Shown here: in pieces, positions 1 to 9,092 of the stretch | Layout: every line of letters begins with the position of its first letter | Numbering within the stretch: position 1 is the stretch's first letter | Assembly: GCF_014385105.1 (NCBI RefSeq) | Contig: NZ_JACRTE010000001.1 | Location: 310,001-374,000, forward strand | DNA: 64,000 bases | From: Qingrenia yutianensis | Lineage (GTDB): Bacteria > Bacillota > Clostridia > UMGS1810 | Direction: 5' to 3' | Notes under the pieces: generated by a model | What the model saw: the letters and a program-made list of their open reading frames with translations, nothing else | Databases searched by the model: none | Told to the model about the DNA's origin: nothing | Program-made: the position numbers and the translations under genes

Positions 1-1
1 T

Positions 2-604
2 TGCTCGGGCGACGGCATACTTAAAATTGAAATGAACTTTCTGCCAGACGTTTACGTTCCGTGCGAGGTGTGCAAGGGCAAACGCTACAACCGTGAAACG
101 CTTGAAGTTAAATACAAAGACAAAAACATCTACGAGGTTTTGGAAATGACGGTTGAGGAGGGGTTGGAATTTTTCAAAAATCTCCCAAAAATCAAGCGAA
201 AACTGCAAACGCTCTATGACGTAGGCTTGGGATATATCAAAATCGGTCAGCCGTCCACCACCCTTTCGGGCGGTGAGGCGCAGAGGGTTAAGCTTGCAAC
301 CGAATTAAGCAGACGAAGCACCGGTAAAACTATTTATATACTCGACGAACCGACAACAGGACTTCACACTGCGGACGTTCACAGGCTTATAGACGTTTTG
401 AACACGCTCGTTGACACGGGCAACACGGTTGTTGTCATTGAGCATAATCTTGACATCATCAAAACCGCCGACCATATTATCGACCTCGGACCCGAGGGCG
501 GAGATATGGGCGGAACAATCGTTTGCACGGGAACTCCCGAAGAAGTTGCAAAATGCGAAAAATCGTTTACGGGAAAATATTTGAAGAAATATCTTAAAAA
601 ATAA
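2..604 (+). CDS. uvrA: UvrABC system protein A, C-terminal part (5' end outside window)
   Basis: The C-terminal 200 residues of UvrA, the DNA-damage-sensing ATPase of nucleotide excision repair; the frame is open from base 2, so the gene starts before the window. Visible are the second half of a zinc finger (CEVC near residue 31), the ABC signature LSGGEAQRVKLA, the Walker B segment YILDEPTTGLH and the switch histidine in VIEHNLD. The frame stops normally at TAA, and the tail after the ATPase domain has usual family length. It is the only plus-strand gene before position 10614 and is followed by a bidirectional terminator (801-838). Identification rests on near-family-consensus ATPase motifs and is secure. 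Confidence 0.97.
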   Translation, partial: CSGDGILKIEMNFLPDVYVPCEVCKGKRYNRETLEVKYKDKNIYEVLEMTVEEGLEFFKNLPKIKRKLQTLYDVGLGYIKIGQPSTTLSGGEAQRVKLATELSRRSTGKTIYILDEPTTGLHTADVHRLIDVLNTLVDTGNTVVVIEHNLDIIKTADHIIDLGPEGGDMGGTIVCTGTPEEVAKCEKSFTGKYLKKYLKK

Positions 605-800
605 TATAAAAATGCCCTAAAAGCCACTTCTCGATAAGACAGTATTGCCTTAAAAATATATTTTTCGCGTCTTTCTGCGTTAAAAAAGCTCGCAATCCGT
701 CAGGATTACTCGCTTTTTTGCCTTGAAATTCATCAAAAAATCTTATTTTTAAGGTGCAGAGCAGTTTTGAATATCGGATTTTACAATTCAGACAAAAAAT
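605..800. repeat. intergenic hairpin-rich element, possibly a dispersed repeat
   Basis: No gene is convincing here. An 11-bp inverted repeat (CCTTAAAAATA at 648-658 and its complement at 744-754) encloses an inner imperfect hairpin: AAAAAAGC at 682-689 pairs with GCTTTTTT at 712-719 and AATCC with GGATT, around a GTCA loop. This nested layout resembles REP or MITE-like dispersed elements. Only one copy is in the window, so the repeat status is inference. The minus frame crossing it has no ribosome site or recognisable family. Confidence 0.4.
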
Positions 801-838
801 AAAACCTGCCATTATGCTGACGCATATGGCAGGTTTTT
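801..838. terminator. bidirectional rho-independent terminator between uvrA and the glycosidase gene
   Basis: A perfect 11-bp stem (AAAACCTGCCA at 801-811, complement at 827-837) with a 15-nt loop. T runs follow on both strands: GGTTTTT on plus, ATTTTTTG on minus. It serves convergent uvrA (+) and the GH26-like gene (-). Confidence 0.85.
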
Positions 839-926
839 GACACAGTATGAATTTAAAATACGGCTTCAAAACCAATGCTTTCTTATTGAGGAGCGGCTAA
901 TTCCGGTGCATTTTTTATATGCGAAT

Positions 927-2618
927 TTATTTTGTTGTAATTGCAACCGTGTTTTCTTCGCCAATCCAGTTAACATTGCAGTTGAGCGCCTCCGACACTG
1001 CGCGCACGGGGACAAGTGTTCTTTCATTGTATAACATCGCAGGCACGTCAAGTGTTTTCGCCTCGCCATCAATGCGCATAACGTCACCGCCGATTGCGAG
1101 CGAAATTTCTCTTTCGCCTTTCACCGCCGTAACCGCCTGTGCAGACTCATTCCAGTCAACACTTGCGCCCAGCTTTTCAAAAATAGCACGCATAGGAACA
1201 AGCGTTCTGTCGGTTACGATAATCGGCGCTTGGTCGGTTTCAAGCGTTTCCCCGTCAATCACAACCTTAATTTCAGGTTCGAAATCAGCACCGAAACGTA
1301 TTTTTGTGCCGTGCTTATAAAAAACGTATTCCTTTATTAAATCCTCCGTCCAAATTTTCAAAGTGTGCTGACCGTCAGAAACGGAGTGAATATCAATATT
1401 TGAAAAACTGAATTTATAAGGAATTTTGTCAGACGAATGCTTCCACTCGCCGTCAATCGCGTAATTCACCGCAATATCAGGCTTATTCGGAACGTGTGCA
1501 AGCGTGTAAAGCGTACTGTTTACGGCAACATCTATAATTTCACCGCTGTTTGCCGGGATAAGCGCAAAATCGGACTGCGCGTTAACACCCGTTTTGTAAA
1601 GTCCGCTTGTTTTAACCTCGGCAAAAATATCAGACGCATACTGATAATCGTTAATGTCGTATCTTTCCGCCTCGTTCGCGCGGTGATTGTTGAAATAGTT
1701 AATCATCTTAATCTGCGGATATTTCATAACCAAATTCCAGAGCATATCCCTCATTCTCGGGGCGCCCCAAGCTTCAAGGTCGGTATCGTGATTTGTATTT
1801 GTCGGCACTCCGCCCTCGCTTATCATAACGGGCTTATTTATTCCGTTTTTCGCCATAAAATCCATAATCGGTTTTATTCTGTTTGTTGCCCACGCATAGT
1901 CGCCCGTCATAAAATAAACGCTGTCTTTGTACGATGTATCGGTTTTTCCCTGGAAATATTTTATCATATACATACTTACGCCAATCCAGTCGACATATTC
2001 ATCGCCGGGATAGAAAAACTCAAACGGACGGTCGAGCGCACCGAGGTCGTTGGGTGACCACACAACCGCAAAGTTGTCGTATTCGTGCACCATATTTGCA
2101 ACATTTCGGAAAATCTCAATGTACCGTTCGGGATCGTCGCCGAGCGAGGAAACGTTCATCTCGTTTGCAAAACGTATAAACATAGGCTTGTTGTAACTTG
2201 CAAGCGTGTTTAACACCGAACGGATTGTGTCATAGTTAACCTCGTCAAGACTGTTTATTGTCCAACCGACCATAACCGCCGAGTCGTTGGCTTTGATAAT
2301 CTCATTCGCCGGATAGTAAAAATCGGGCTGATTCATAGCGTCAATGTATGTGAGATAACTTCCGAGCGGCCAAAAATTTCCACTTGTTTCGGCAATCATA
2401 CCGAGATATGCGCCGTCTTTAGGCTCTAACCGCGCGCCGAAATACGGCAAATTTGAAACATCACCCTGAATGTAAAGTTCAAAATCCGTTTCGTTTACCA
2501 TTCGTTCTTTTTCCGCCAAAAGCGCACCCCAGTCAACGCTCGGAAACGCGAACGCAAACGCACCTGTACAGGTTAAAATAATTGACAAACATATTAAAAG
2601 TGAAATTAGTTTTTTCAT
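927..2618 (-). CDS. secreted GH26-like glycoside hydrolase with C-terminal copper amine oxidase N-like stalk domain
   Basis: A 563-residue exported protein. Residues 1-25 are a signal peptide. A (beta/alpha)8 glycosidase domain covers about 60-345, with an acid/base candidate Glu153 in FIRFANEMN and a nucleophile candidate Glu268 in PVMISEGG, the arrangement of clan GH-A and closest to GH26 (beta-mannanase-like); the substrate is not certain. After a linker of Ig-like character, residues about 450-563 hold two copies of the TLVPMRA/TLVPVRA motif of the copper amine oxidase N-terminal-like domain, a stalk common in Clostridia surface proteins. I start at the ATG MKK, 13 nt after AAAGGAG; the upstream in-frame TTG is only 1-2 nt from it. 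Monocistronic or followed by the shared terminator. Confidence 0.8.
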   Translation of the reverse strand: MKKLISLLICLSIILTCTGAFAFAFPSVDWGALLAEKERMVNETDFELYIQGDVSNLPYFGARLEPKDGAYLGMIAETSGNFWPLGSYLTYIDAMNQPDFYYPANEIIKANDSAVMVGWTINSLDEVNYDTIRSVLNTLASYNKPMFIRFANEMNVSSLGDDPERYIEIFRNVANMVHEYDNFAVVWSPNDLGALDRPFEFFYPGDEYVDWIGVSMYMIKYFQGKTDTSYKDSVYFMTGDYAWATNRIKPIMDFMAKNGINKPVMISEGGVPTNTNHDTDLEAWGAPRMRDMLWNLVMKYPQIKMINYFNNHRANEAERYDINDYQYASDIFAEVKTSGLYKTGVNAQSDFALIPANSGEIIDVAVNSTLYTLAHVPNKPDIAVNYAIDGEWKHSSDKIPYKFSFSNIDIHSVSDGQHTLKIWTEDLIKEYVFYKHGTKIRFGADFEPEIKVVIDGETLETDQAPIIVTDRTLVPMRAIFEKLGASVDWNESAQAVTAVKGEREISLAIGGDVMRIDGEAKTLDVPAMLYNERTLVPVRAVSEALNCNVNWIGEENTVAITTK

Positions 2619-2639
2619 TACAATCCACAATCTCCTTTG

Positions 2640-3098
2640 TTACATAGCTTTTTCTCGGTTCAAAAGACCTTCAATAATGCTTGCCGCGTCCTCGACAAAC
2701 TTTAAACACGGTCGCTTTTTGTAAAACTCGTTATCCCTTTTTGTCGGGTTTGCCGACATATCGGTTTTAATATTTTTCAAAAGCTCACGGCAAATAATTG
2801 TACCGTTTTGCTCCTTAAAATCGGACGCAAGTTTTTGCACAAGCGCATAGTGCGCTGCCTTTTTCTTATCGTCTTTCGAGTCGTCGTAACCGTAAATAAT
2901 GCCGGCAATCATAAACATAGCCGAGCACGCACCGCAAACCTCTCTCATTCTGCCCATACCTCCGCCGAACGACGACGAAAGCTTCATCGCGGTGTTAAAA
3001 TCCATACCGATTTCGTCGCAGAACGCGCCCAAAACCGCCTGTGAACAGTTGTAGCCGTCCAAAAATAATTCTCTTGCCTTTTTTACGTGATCTGTCAT
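2640..3098 (-). CDS. C_GCAxxG_C_C family (redox-type cysteine) protein
   Basis: A 152-residue cytoplasmic protein of the C-GCAxxG-C-C family: an early Cys in GYNCSQAVL, a glycine-rich FGGGMGRMREVCGACSAM holding the CGAC core, then single Cys residues in IICREL and KRPCLKF. The family is common in anaerobes next to redox genes; its function is not established. The start is the ATG of MTDHVKK, 8 nt after GGAGG; a TTG 15 bases earlier overlaps that ribosome site and cannot be used with it. It lies 15 bp downstream of ftsY on the same strand and 21 bp before the glycosidase start, so it may be the last gene of the smc-ftsY unit. Confidence 0.85.
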   Translation of the reverse strand: MTDHVKKARELFLDGYNCSQAVLGAFCDEIGMDFNTAMKLSSSFGGGMGRMREVCGACSAMFMIAGIIYGYDDSKDDKKKAAHYALVQKLASDFKEQNGTIICRELLKNIKTDMSANPTKRDNEFYKKRPCLKFVEDAASIIEGLLNREKAM

Positions 3099-3113
3099 TT
3101 TATTATCCTCCAA

Positions 3114-4025
3114 TCAAAACAGTGCGTCCGCAAAATCCTGTGCGTTAAACTTCTGCAAATCGTCAACACCCTCGCCGACACCGATAAATTTAACGCCGAT
3201 TTTCTGTTCGTGACCGATTGCTATAACAATTCCGCCTTTCGCTGTTCCGTCAAGTTTTGTTAAAACAATACCCGTGATGTCTGCAGCCTCGCCGAACAGT
3301 TTCGCCTGTGAAAGCGCATTTTGTCCCGTCGTAGCGTCCAGCACCAAAAGCACTTCCTTGGACGAATTCGGAAGTTCTCGTTCAATAATTTTGTATATTT
3401 TTTTTAGCTCGTCCATAAGATTTTTCTTGTTGTGAAGTCTGCCGGCGGTATCGAAAATCAAAACGTCCGCACCGCGCGCCTTTGCCGCACTGATTGAATC
3501 GAACATAACCGCGCCGGGGTCTGCGCCCTCTTGGTGTTTGATGATGTCAACCCCCACTCTTTCCGCCCAAACCTGTAGCTGGTCAACCGCCGCCGCACGG
3601 AAAGTATCGCCCGCGCCGAGAATAACTTTTTTACCCTCCGATTTGAAAAGACTTGCCATTTTGCCGATTGAAGTGGTTTTTCCGACGCCGTTAACGCCGA
3701 TAACCATAACCACCGCCGGCGAACCCGAAAGTTTTACTTCGTTATCGTTTTCGCTCAAAATGTCCGCGATAATTTCTTTAATCGCACCTCGCACCTCGTC
3801 CGCCTCAGTAAGGTGATTTTCCTTAACTTTTTTCTTTAATTCGTCAATAATATACATCGACGTTTCGACGCCGGCATCAGCCATAATAAGCGCCTCTTCA
3901 AGTTCGTCGTACAAATCGTCGTCAATTTTTTTGAAAACTTTCAGCACACTGTCGAGCTTGTCGCCGAAAGAAGTTTTTGTCTTTTCCAAGCCTTTTTTCA
4001 GCTTTTCTTTAAAAATGTTAAACAT
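3114..4025 (-). CDS. ftsY: signal recognition particle receptor FtsY
   Basis: A 303-residue SRP-type GTPase that docks ribosome-SRP complexes at the membrane for co-translational insertion. The short N domain is followed by the NG GTPase: G1 GVNGVGKTTSIGKMA, DTFRAAAVDQLQVW, G3 DTAGRLHNKKNLMDEL, G4 TKLDGTAKGG. It lacks the long acidic A domain of proteobacterial FtsY, as usual in Firmicutes. Two tandem ATGs follow GGAGG by 3 and 6 nt; I choose the second, MFNIFKEKLKKGLEKTK. The gene overlaps the end of smc by 8 nt, implying translational coupling; the smc-ftsY pair is conserved in Firmicutes. Confidence 0.97.
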   Translation of the reverse strand: MFNIFKEKLKKGLEKTKTSFGDKLDSVLKVFKKIDDDLYDELEEALIMADAGVETSMYIIDELKKKVKENHLTEADEVRGAIKEIIADILSENDNEVKLSGSPAVVMVIGVNGVGKTTSIGKMASLFKSEGKKVILGAGDTFRAAAVDQLQVWAERVGVDIIKHQEGADPGAVMFDSISAAKARGADVLIFDTAGRLHNKKNLMDELKKIYKIIERELPNSSKEVLLVLDATTGQNALSQAKLFGEAADITGIVLTKLDGTAKGGIVIAIGHEQKIGVKFIGVGEGVDDLQKFNAQDFADALF

Positions 4026-7000
4026 CATTTTCCTCCAAATCGTCAAAATTGAGTTTTAATAGCTTTGATACGCCCTTTTCCTGCATTGTTACTCCGTATA
4101 AAATGTCGGCGGTTTCCATTGTTCCGCGTCTGTGCGTAACAATCAAAAACTGCGTATCGGATGTGAATTTTTTTGCATAATTTGCAAATTTATAAACGTT
4201 TGCCTCGTCGAGTGCCGCCTCAACCTCGTCCAAAAGACAAAACGGCGTCGGTGCAGTTTTAAGCACCGCAAAAAGCAGAGCAATAGCCGAAAATGCGCGT
4301 TCACCGCCCGATAAAAGCGTTAAATTCTGAAGCTTTTTACCCGGGGGCTGGACCTCGATTTCAATACCGCTGGTTAAAACGTCGCACTCGTCGGCAAGAT
4401 AAATTTTTGCGATACCTCCGCCGAAAAGCTCGGCGAAAACTTTCTTAAATTCCTCACCGATGGCACAAAACGCCGAGGTGAATTTTTCTTTCATAATCCC
4501 CTGCATATTGTCGATAATATCGGTAAGATTTTTCTTCGCGTCGTTTAAGTCATTTTCCTGATTTGTCAAAAATTCATATCTTTCCGACACGGCTTTGTAT
4601 TCCTCAATCGCGTCGATATTTATGTTCCCGAGTTCCTTAATCTGCTTTTTAATCGACGCCGCCTCACGCTGAGCCTCAGAAAAACTTTCAAGCTCTTTTT
4701 TGTAGCTTTGTGCGTCGGAATATGTAATTTCGTAGTCGTCCCAAAGCTTGTTTATAACGCTTTCAATGTCGCTTTCCGCCTTTGAAACCTTGTTTTCGCA
4801 CCGTGCAGCCTCCTGTGCGAGCACCAAAACAACCTCCTGGTTTTCTTTGGACGATTGATTTGCGTTTCTAATGTCGGCAAGAATTTTTTCCGACTCGCCT
4901 TTAATAATTTCGAGTTTTTTTGCGAATTCATCAAAAATTTCACGCGTACCGCTTACCGATTTTTCAATTTCGGAAATTTCGTTGTTTAAGTCGGCGTTTT
5001 TCTGTGCGTGAGATGCCGAAATTTCATTATTTTCCGCAATTTTCGTCTCATATTCACTGCGCCGTGCGCCGTATTCGCCGATATTTGCGTTGATAAATTC
5101 CAAATCCTTGATTTTTCCGTTTTGTTTAAGTCTTTTAACCGAAAGGTCGTTTTTCACATTCTCGCATTTTTCTTTGAGCGCGGAAAGCTTGTCCTCGTCC
5201 GCGGTGATATTAGCGCGGATTTGAGTAATTTTTTCGTCGTTTGCCGATATTTTCAACGCAAACTCGGCTTTGTTTTTATCGAGCGCGGAAAGCTGTTCGT
5301 TAATATCTCCGCTCTCACCGCCCAAAAGACGAATTTTTTCGTTGAGATTTTTTATGTTTTCGTCAAGATGCGATTTTTCCGCATTAAGGCGTACAATGTT
5401 GTGCTCGAAGCTTGCACTTTTGGTGTCAAATTCTTCTTTTTTGACGGCAATTTCGCGTATTTTCTGCTCGTTTTTTGCAATCGCGCTGTCGTTTTTGTCA
5501 ATCTTTTTCGCCAGTGCGTCGGTTTCGGTTTTAAGCTGTTCAATATTCTTCGCACGGCTGATAAGTCCCAAACGGCTGTCCGCACTTCCGCCCGTGATTG
5601 AACCGCCCGCGTTCAAAACCTGACCGTCGAGTGTAACAACCTTGAATTTATAGCCGTATTTTTTTGAAATTGCAATTCCCGAGTCAATGTTGTCGGCAAA
5701 AACAGTTCTGCCGAGAAGATACGTAAAAATTCCGCGGTATTTTTCGTCGTATTCTATAAGCTCCGATGCAATGCCGATGTAACCGTTTTCATTTTTCGGC
5801 GCATTTTTCATAATCTCGCCTTTAACCGACGTAAGAGGCAGGAACGTCGCGCGTCCGCCGTGCGATTTTTTAAGCATTTCAACGCATTTTTTTGCGGTTT
5901 CTTCGTTATCGGTAACAATATTTTGCATAGCGCGCCCAAGCGCAGTTTCAAGCGCTACAACGTATTTTTCGTCAACGGTGAGAAGCTTTGAAACGACACC
6001 GCAAATGCCGTTTTGCTTTGAATTTATAATTTCCTTAACACCCTTTGAATATCCCTCGAGCGACTTTTCCAAATCCTCCAGCGCACGGCGCTTTGAATTT
6101 TTTGCGTTATATTCGGACGTAACGGCGTTTTGCTCCGTTTTGAGCGCGTTGTTTTCACCCGTAATTTTAAAATATTCTTTTTTCAGTCCGTCAAGTCCGT
6201 TTTTACACTCGGCGCGTGCCTTTTCGTTTTCCGCAAGCTCCGAAACGCACTTTTCAAGCTGGTCTGCACACATTTTAAGTGCGTCGTTATTCGCTGAAAT
6301 TTCGTTCTTTATATTCTCTTTTCTGTCGGCAAAATTTCGCTGCAGTGCATCAAGACCGTCGCTGTTTGCAGAAAGATTTGTATTTTCGTTTAAAAGTTCG
6401 ATAATATCCGCTTTTTGACTCTCGATATTCGCCAAACTCTCGCCGAGCGACGAATTAAGCGTTTCATCATCTTTTGTGAGCGCGTCAATTTCCGCAGTGA
6501 GTTTTTCTATTTCCGCATTTGCATTTTCAAGCTCAAGTTTTTTCTGTGAATTTTCATCGTCCAGATTTTTAATTTTTTCACAAAGCGCGTCATTTTCATT
6601 CTTCAATCGGTTTATATTCTCGTTATTATGCGCAATTTCGCTTTTTAAAAGCTCAATTTTATTTAAAAACCCGCCCTCGCTCTTTTCAAGTTCATATTTT
6701 TGCTCGTTGATTTTTGAAATTTCCTCGTTTTTGCTCTGCGAAAGGGCAGTGAAACGCTCGATTTCGCCATCAATTTCACTCTGTTTTTTACGCGAGTCCT
6801 CAAGCTGTGACACCGCAATTTTAAGGTCGTTTTCGCATTTTTTTGCATTTTCGCGGAACTTTTCAATGTTTACAATGGCAATATTTATCTCCAAAACTTT
6901 CAAAACCTCGCGCAGGTCAAGAAATTTTTTAGCCTTTTCGCTCTGATTTTTAAGAGGGCCGACCTGTGACGCAAGCTCGGAAACAATATCTTTAATTCGC

Positions 7001-7566
7001 AAAAGGTTTTCTTCGGTTTGCGCAAGTTTTTTCTCCGCCTCATTTTTGCGGTATTTATACTTGCTTATGCCGGCTGCCTCCTCAAAAATATGACGTCTGT
7101 CCTCGGATTTTGACGAAAGAATTTCGTCGATTTTGCCCTGCCCTACAACCGAATAACCCTCTCTGCCGATACCGGTGTCCATAAAAAGCTCGTAAATATC
7201 CTTAAGACGGCACGGCGATTTGTTTATGAAATATTCACCCTCACCGCTGCGGTGAACGCGCCTTGTGACGGTAACGGTGTCAAAATCTATTTTAAGCTTT
7301 CTGTCGCTGTTGTCCAAAATAATCGAAACCTCGGCAAATCCGAGCGGTTTGCGGTTTTGCGTACCCGAAAAGATAACGTCCTCCATCTTGCTGCCGCGCA
7401 GGCTTTTGGCGCTCTGTTCGCCCATAACCCAGCGGATAGCGTCGGAAACATTGCTTTTTCCGCTGCCGTTCGGCCCGACAATGGCTGTAATACCCTTGCC
7501 GAATTCCAATTCAATTTTATCCGCAAAGGATTTAAACCCCTGCATACAAATCCCTTTTAAATACAC
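4018..7566 (-). CDS. smc: chromosome segregation ATPase SMC
   Basis: A full-length 1182-residue SMC, the condensin core that organises and segregates the chromosome with ScpA/ScpB. Walker A GPNGSGKSN is near residue 32; long coiled coils follow; the hinge lies near 515-640 (NGICGVVSKLL through LNAGGSITGGS); then the second coiled coil, signature LSGGERAFSAIALLFA near 1090 and Walker B CLLDEVEAALDEAN. The start is GTG, about 9 nt after AAAAGGTG; it gives MYLKGICMQGFKSFADK, matching the family N-terminus. The internal ATG (residue 8) has its own weak AAAAGGG but would remove the first beta strand. rnc, often upstream in Firmicutes, is absent; a strong promoter sits at 7638-7666. Confidence 0.97.
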   Translation of the reverse strand: MYLKGICMQGFKSFADKIELEFGKGITAIVGPNGSGKSNVSDAIRWVMGEQSAKSLRGSKMEDVIFSGTQNRKPLGFAEVSIILDNSDRKLKIDFDTVTVTRRVHRSGEGEYFINKSPCRLKDIYELFMDTGIGREGYSVVGQGKIDEILSSKSEDRRHIFEEAAGISKYKYRKNEAEKKLAQTEENLLRIKDIVSELASQVGPLKNQSEKAKKFLDLREVLKVLEINIAIVNIEKFRENAKKCENDLKIAVSQLEDSRKKQSEIDGEIERFTALSQSKNEEISKINEQKYELEKSEGGFLNKIELLKSEIAHNNENINRLKNENDALCEKIKNLDDENSQKKLELENANAEIEKLTAEIDALTKDDETLNSSLGESLANIESQKADIIELLNENTNLSANSDGLDALQRNFADRKENIKNEISANNDALKMCADQLEKCVSELAENEKARAECKNGLDGLKKEYFKITGENNALKTEQNAVTSEYNAKNSKRRALEDLEKSLEGYSKGVKEIINSKQNGICGVVSKLLTVDEKYVVALETALGRAMQNIVTDNEETAKKCVEMLKKSHGGRATFLPLTSVKGEIMKNAPKNENGYIGIASELIEYDEKYRGIFTYLLGRTVFADNIDSGIAISKKYGYKFKVVTLDGQVLNAGGSITGGSADSRLGLISRAKNIEQLKTETDALAKKIDKNDSAIAKNEQKIREIAVKKEEFDTKSASFEHNIVRLNAEKSHLDENIKNLNEKIRLLGGESGDINEQLSALDKNKAEFALKISANDEKITQIRANITADEDKLSALKEKCENVKNDLSVKRLKQNGKIKDLEFINANIGEYGARRSEYETKIAENNEISASHAQKNADLNNEISEIEKSVSGTREIFDEFAKKLEIIKGESEKILADIRNANQSSKENQEVVLVLAQEAARCENKVSKAESDIESVINKLWDDYEITYSDAQSYKKELESFSEAQREAASIKKQIKELGNINIDAIEEYKAVSERYEFLTNQENDLNDAKKNLTDIIDNMQGIMKEKFTSAFCAIGEEFKKVFAELFGGGIAKIYLADECDVLTSGIEIEVQPPGKKLQNLTLLSGGERAFSAIALLFAVLKTAPTPFCLLDEVEAALDEANVYKFANYAKKFTSDTQFLIVTHRRGTMETADILYGVTMQEKGVSKLLKLNFDDLEENDV

Positions 7567-7637
7567 TCAACACACACCTTTTATGTAAATCAACAATAAA
7601 ATTTTTATAAATGTTAAACTATACGCATAATACGGTA

Positions 7638-7666
7638 ATTATACCACACAACGTAATTTTTTTCAA
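7638..7666 (-). promoter_or_regulatory. sigma-A promoter of smc-ftsY
   Basis: TTGAAA (7661-7666) and TATAAT (7638-7643) are separated by 17 bp, with an extended TGG before the -10 box. It lies about 70 bp upstream of the smc GTG and immediately after the hydF terminator. Predicted from sequence only. Confidence 0.75.
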
Positions 7667-7674
7667 CTTTATTT

Positions 7675-7711
7675 TGTAAAAAAAATACCTCTTGCAAATC
7701 CGGGCAAGAGG
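7675..7711 (-). terminator. terminator of hydF
   Basis: A perfect 8-bp stem (7688-7695 with 7704-7711, CCTCTTGC/GCAAGAGG), loop of 8, followed on the minus strand by TA and eight T. It isolates hydF from the smc promoter next to it. The 160 bp between this hairpin and the hydF stop (7712-7871) is AT-rich with no gene I can support. Confidence 0.85.
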
Positions 7712-7871
7712 CAAAAAAGATGGAGTGGAATTTGATTATGATAAACAAATTTCCAATGTATAAAAAATATACAAATATATTGTAGCATACACTGTGCAAA
7801 AATTCTACATCAATTTGCATTTTAGTTAATATTGCACAAAATATTGCTTGAAATTTATGTAATATTTCGTA

Positions 7872-9074
7872 TTACCTGTTATGCAATTCCACCATATCAA
7901 GTATTCCGGTTAGTTTTGCAATGGTTATTCCGAAATTTGTGATGGGAATATTTTTTTCTTTGCACATTGCAATTCTGCTCAAAATGTGACTTCTGTTGAA
8001 CATACAGCCGCCGCAATGGATAACAAGGTCATATTTTTTATCAAGATTAAAATTAACGCCCGAGCAAAAGTCAATTTCGAGTGACTCGCCCGCTTTTTTT
8101 CGGAGCATTTTGGGAATTTTCACCTTGGCAATATCGCCGTCAAGCGTCGTGTGTGAGCAGGCCTCCGCAATAAGAACGCGCGAATTTTCGTTAAGCTTGT
8201 CAATCGCCGACGCGCCTTTTTTAAATTCCTCAATATCGCCTTTATAATTTGCAAAAAGTATGGAAAACGAGGTTAAAACGCTCTCTTTCGGCGCTAAATC
8301 GTAAACTTGTTTAAATGCCTGCGAGTCGCAGATTATCAGATTCGGCGCTTTTTTTAACGCGTCCAGCGCCGATTGCATTTTCTCGGCGGTAACAACGGTT
8401 ACAACAGCTTTTTTGTCCAAAAGCTCGCGGATTGTCTGCACCTGCGGAAGAATCAGCCTTCCTTTGGGCGCCTCAATATCCTGCGGTGCAACAAGCAAAA
8501 CGCTGTCGCCCTCGTTTACGAGATTTCCCGTGATTGTTATTTCATCAAAATCTTTCGGCGAAATCTTAATTATTTTTTCAAACAAAAGCGGAAGATTTTC
8601 ACGTTTCTGCGCGCTTATTTTTACAAAATCAACATCTTTTTCTTTGAGCATACTCTCAATTTTTGCAGTATCGGCGCATAAATCCGACTTATTTATAACA
8701 CAAAGGCAGTTCACCTTTTTAGCCTTGATTTCGTCAAACCATTCCGAATAAGACGCAAAATCGGTTTCGTCCGCGCTTATCACAACAAGCGCAATATCAG
8801 CTTTTGCAAGCACCTTTTTCGTCTTTTCAATGCGCAGTTTTCCAAGCTCGCCCACATCGTCAAAACCCGCGGTGTCGATGAGCGTGCAGGGACCTATAGG
8901 AAAAATTTCAAGCGCCTTATGAACGGGATCGGTCGTCGTGCCCAAAACATCGCTTACGATTGAAATTTCCTGATTTGCAAGTGCATTTATAAGCGACGAT
9001 TTTCCGCTGTTTCGCTTTCCGAAAAAAGCGATTTGTATTCTGTTTGCACTCGGCGTTGAGTTTAAATCTGCCAT
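7872..9074 (-). CDS. hydF: [FeFe] hydrogenase H-cluster maturation GTPase HydF
   Basis: A 400-residue scaffold/GTPase on which the 2Fe subcluster of [FeFe] hydrogenase is assembled before transfer to HydA. The N-terminal Era/TrmE-like GTPase shows G1 GKRNSGKSSLIN, G3 DTAGFDD and G4 NKSD; a dimerisation domain follows; the C-terminal cluster domain has the CxH...HCxxC ligands in EACSHTT and HCGGCMFNRSH. The start is ATG (MADLNSTP), 6 nt after AAGAGGTG; the in-frame GTG 9 bases earlier overlaps that ribosome site. hydE, hydG and the hydrogenase are not in the window, so it is an orphan maturation gene here, bracketed by terminators on both sides. Confidence 0.95.
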   Translation of the reverse strand: MADLNSTPSANRIQIAFFGKRNSGKSSLINALANQEISIVSDVLGTTTDPVHKALEIFPIGPCTLIDTAGFDDVGELGKLRIEKTKKVLAKADIALVVISADETDFASYSEWFDEIKAKKVNCLCVINKSDLCADTAKIESMLKEKDVDFVKISAQKRENLPLLFEKIIKISPKDFDEITITGNLVNEGDSVLLVAPQDIEAPKGRLILPQVQTIRELLDKKAVVTVVTAEKMQSALDALKKAPNLIICDSQAFKQVYDLAPKESVLTSFSILFANYKGDIEEFKKGASAIDKLNENSRVLIAEACSHTTLDGDIAKVKIPKMLRKKAGESLEIDFCSGVNFNLDKKYDLVIHCGGCMFNRSHILSRIAMCKEKNIPITNFGITIAKLTGILDMVELHNR

Positions 9075-9092
9075 AAAAATCACCTCTTAAAT

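Noticed and set aside
594..875. 93-codon open frame on minus between uvrA and the glycosidase
   Set aside because: It crosses a terminator and a nested hairpin, has no ribosome site, and no recognisable protein features; treated as part of a repeat-like element.
1437..2057. 206-codon plus-strand frame
   Set aside because: Antisense to the GH26-like gene; low-complexity composition and no initiation signal.
5008..6946. several long plus-strand frames inside smc
   Set aside because: Reverse complements of coiled-coil codons (Glu/Lys) give Phe/Ser-rich frames; not genes.
7614..7820. 68-codon minus frame between hydF and smc
   Set aside because: Spans the hydF terminator and the smc promoter; no ribosome site.
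7712..7871. imperfect inverted repeat TGGAATTTG/CAAATTTCCA
   Set aside because: Pairing needs a bulge and the region is AT-rich; no support for function.
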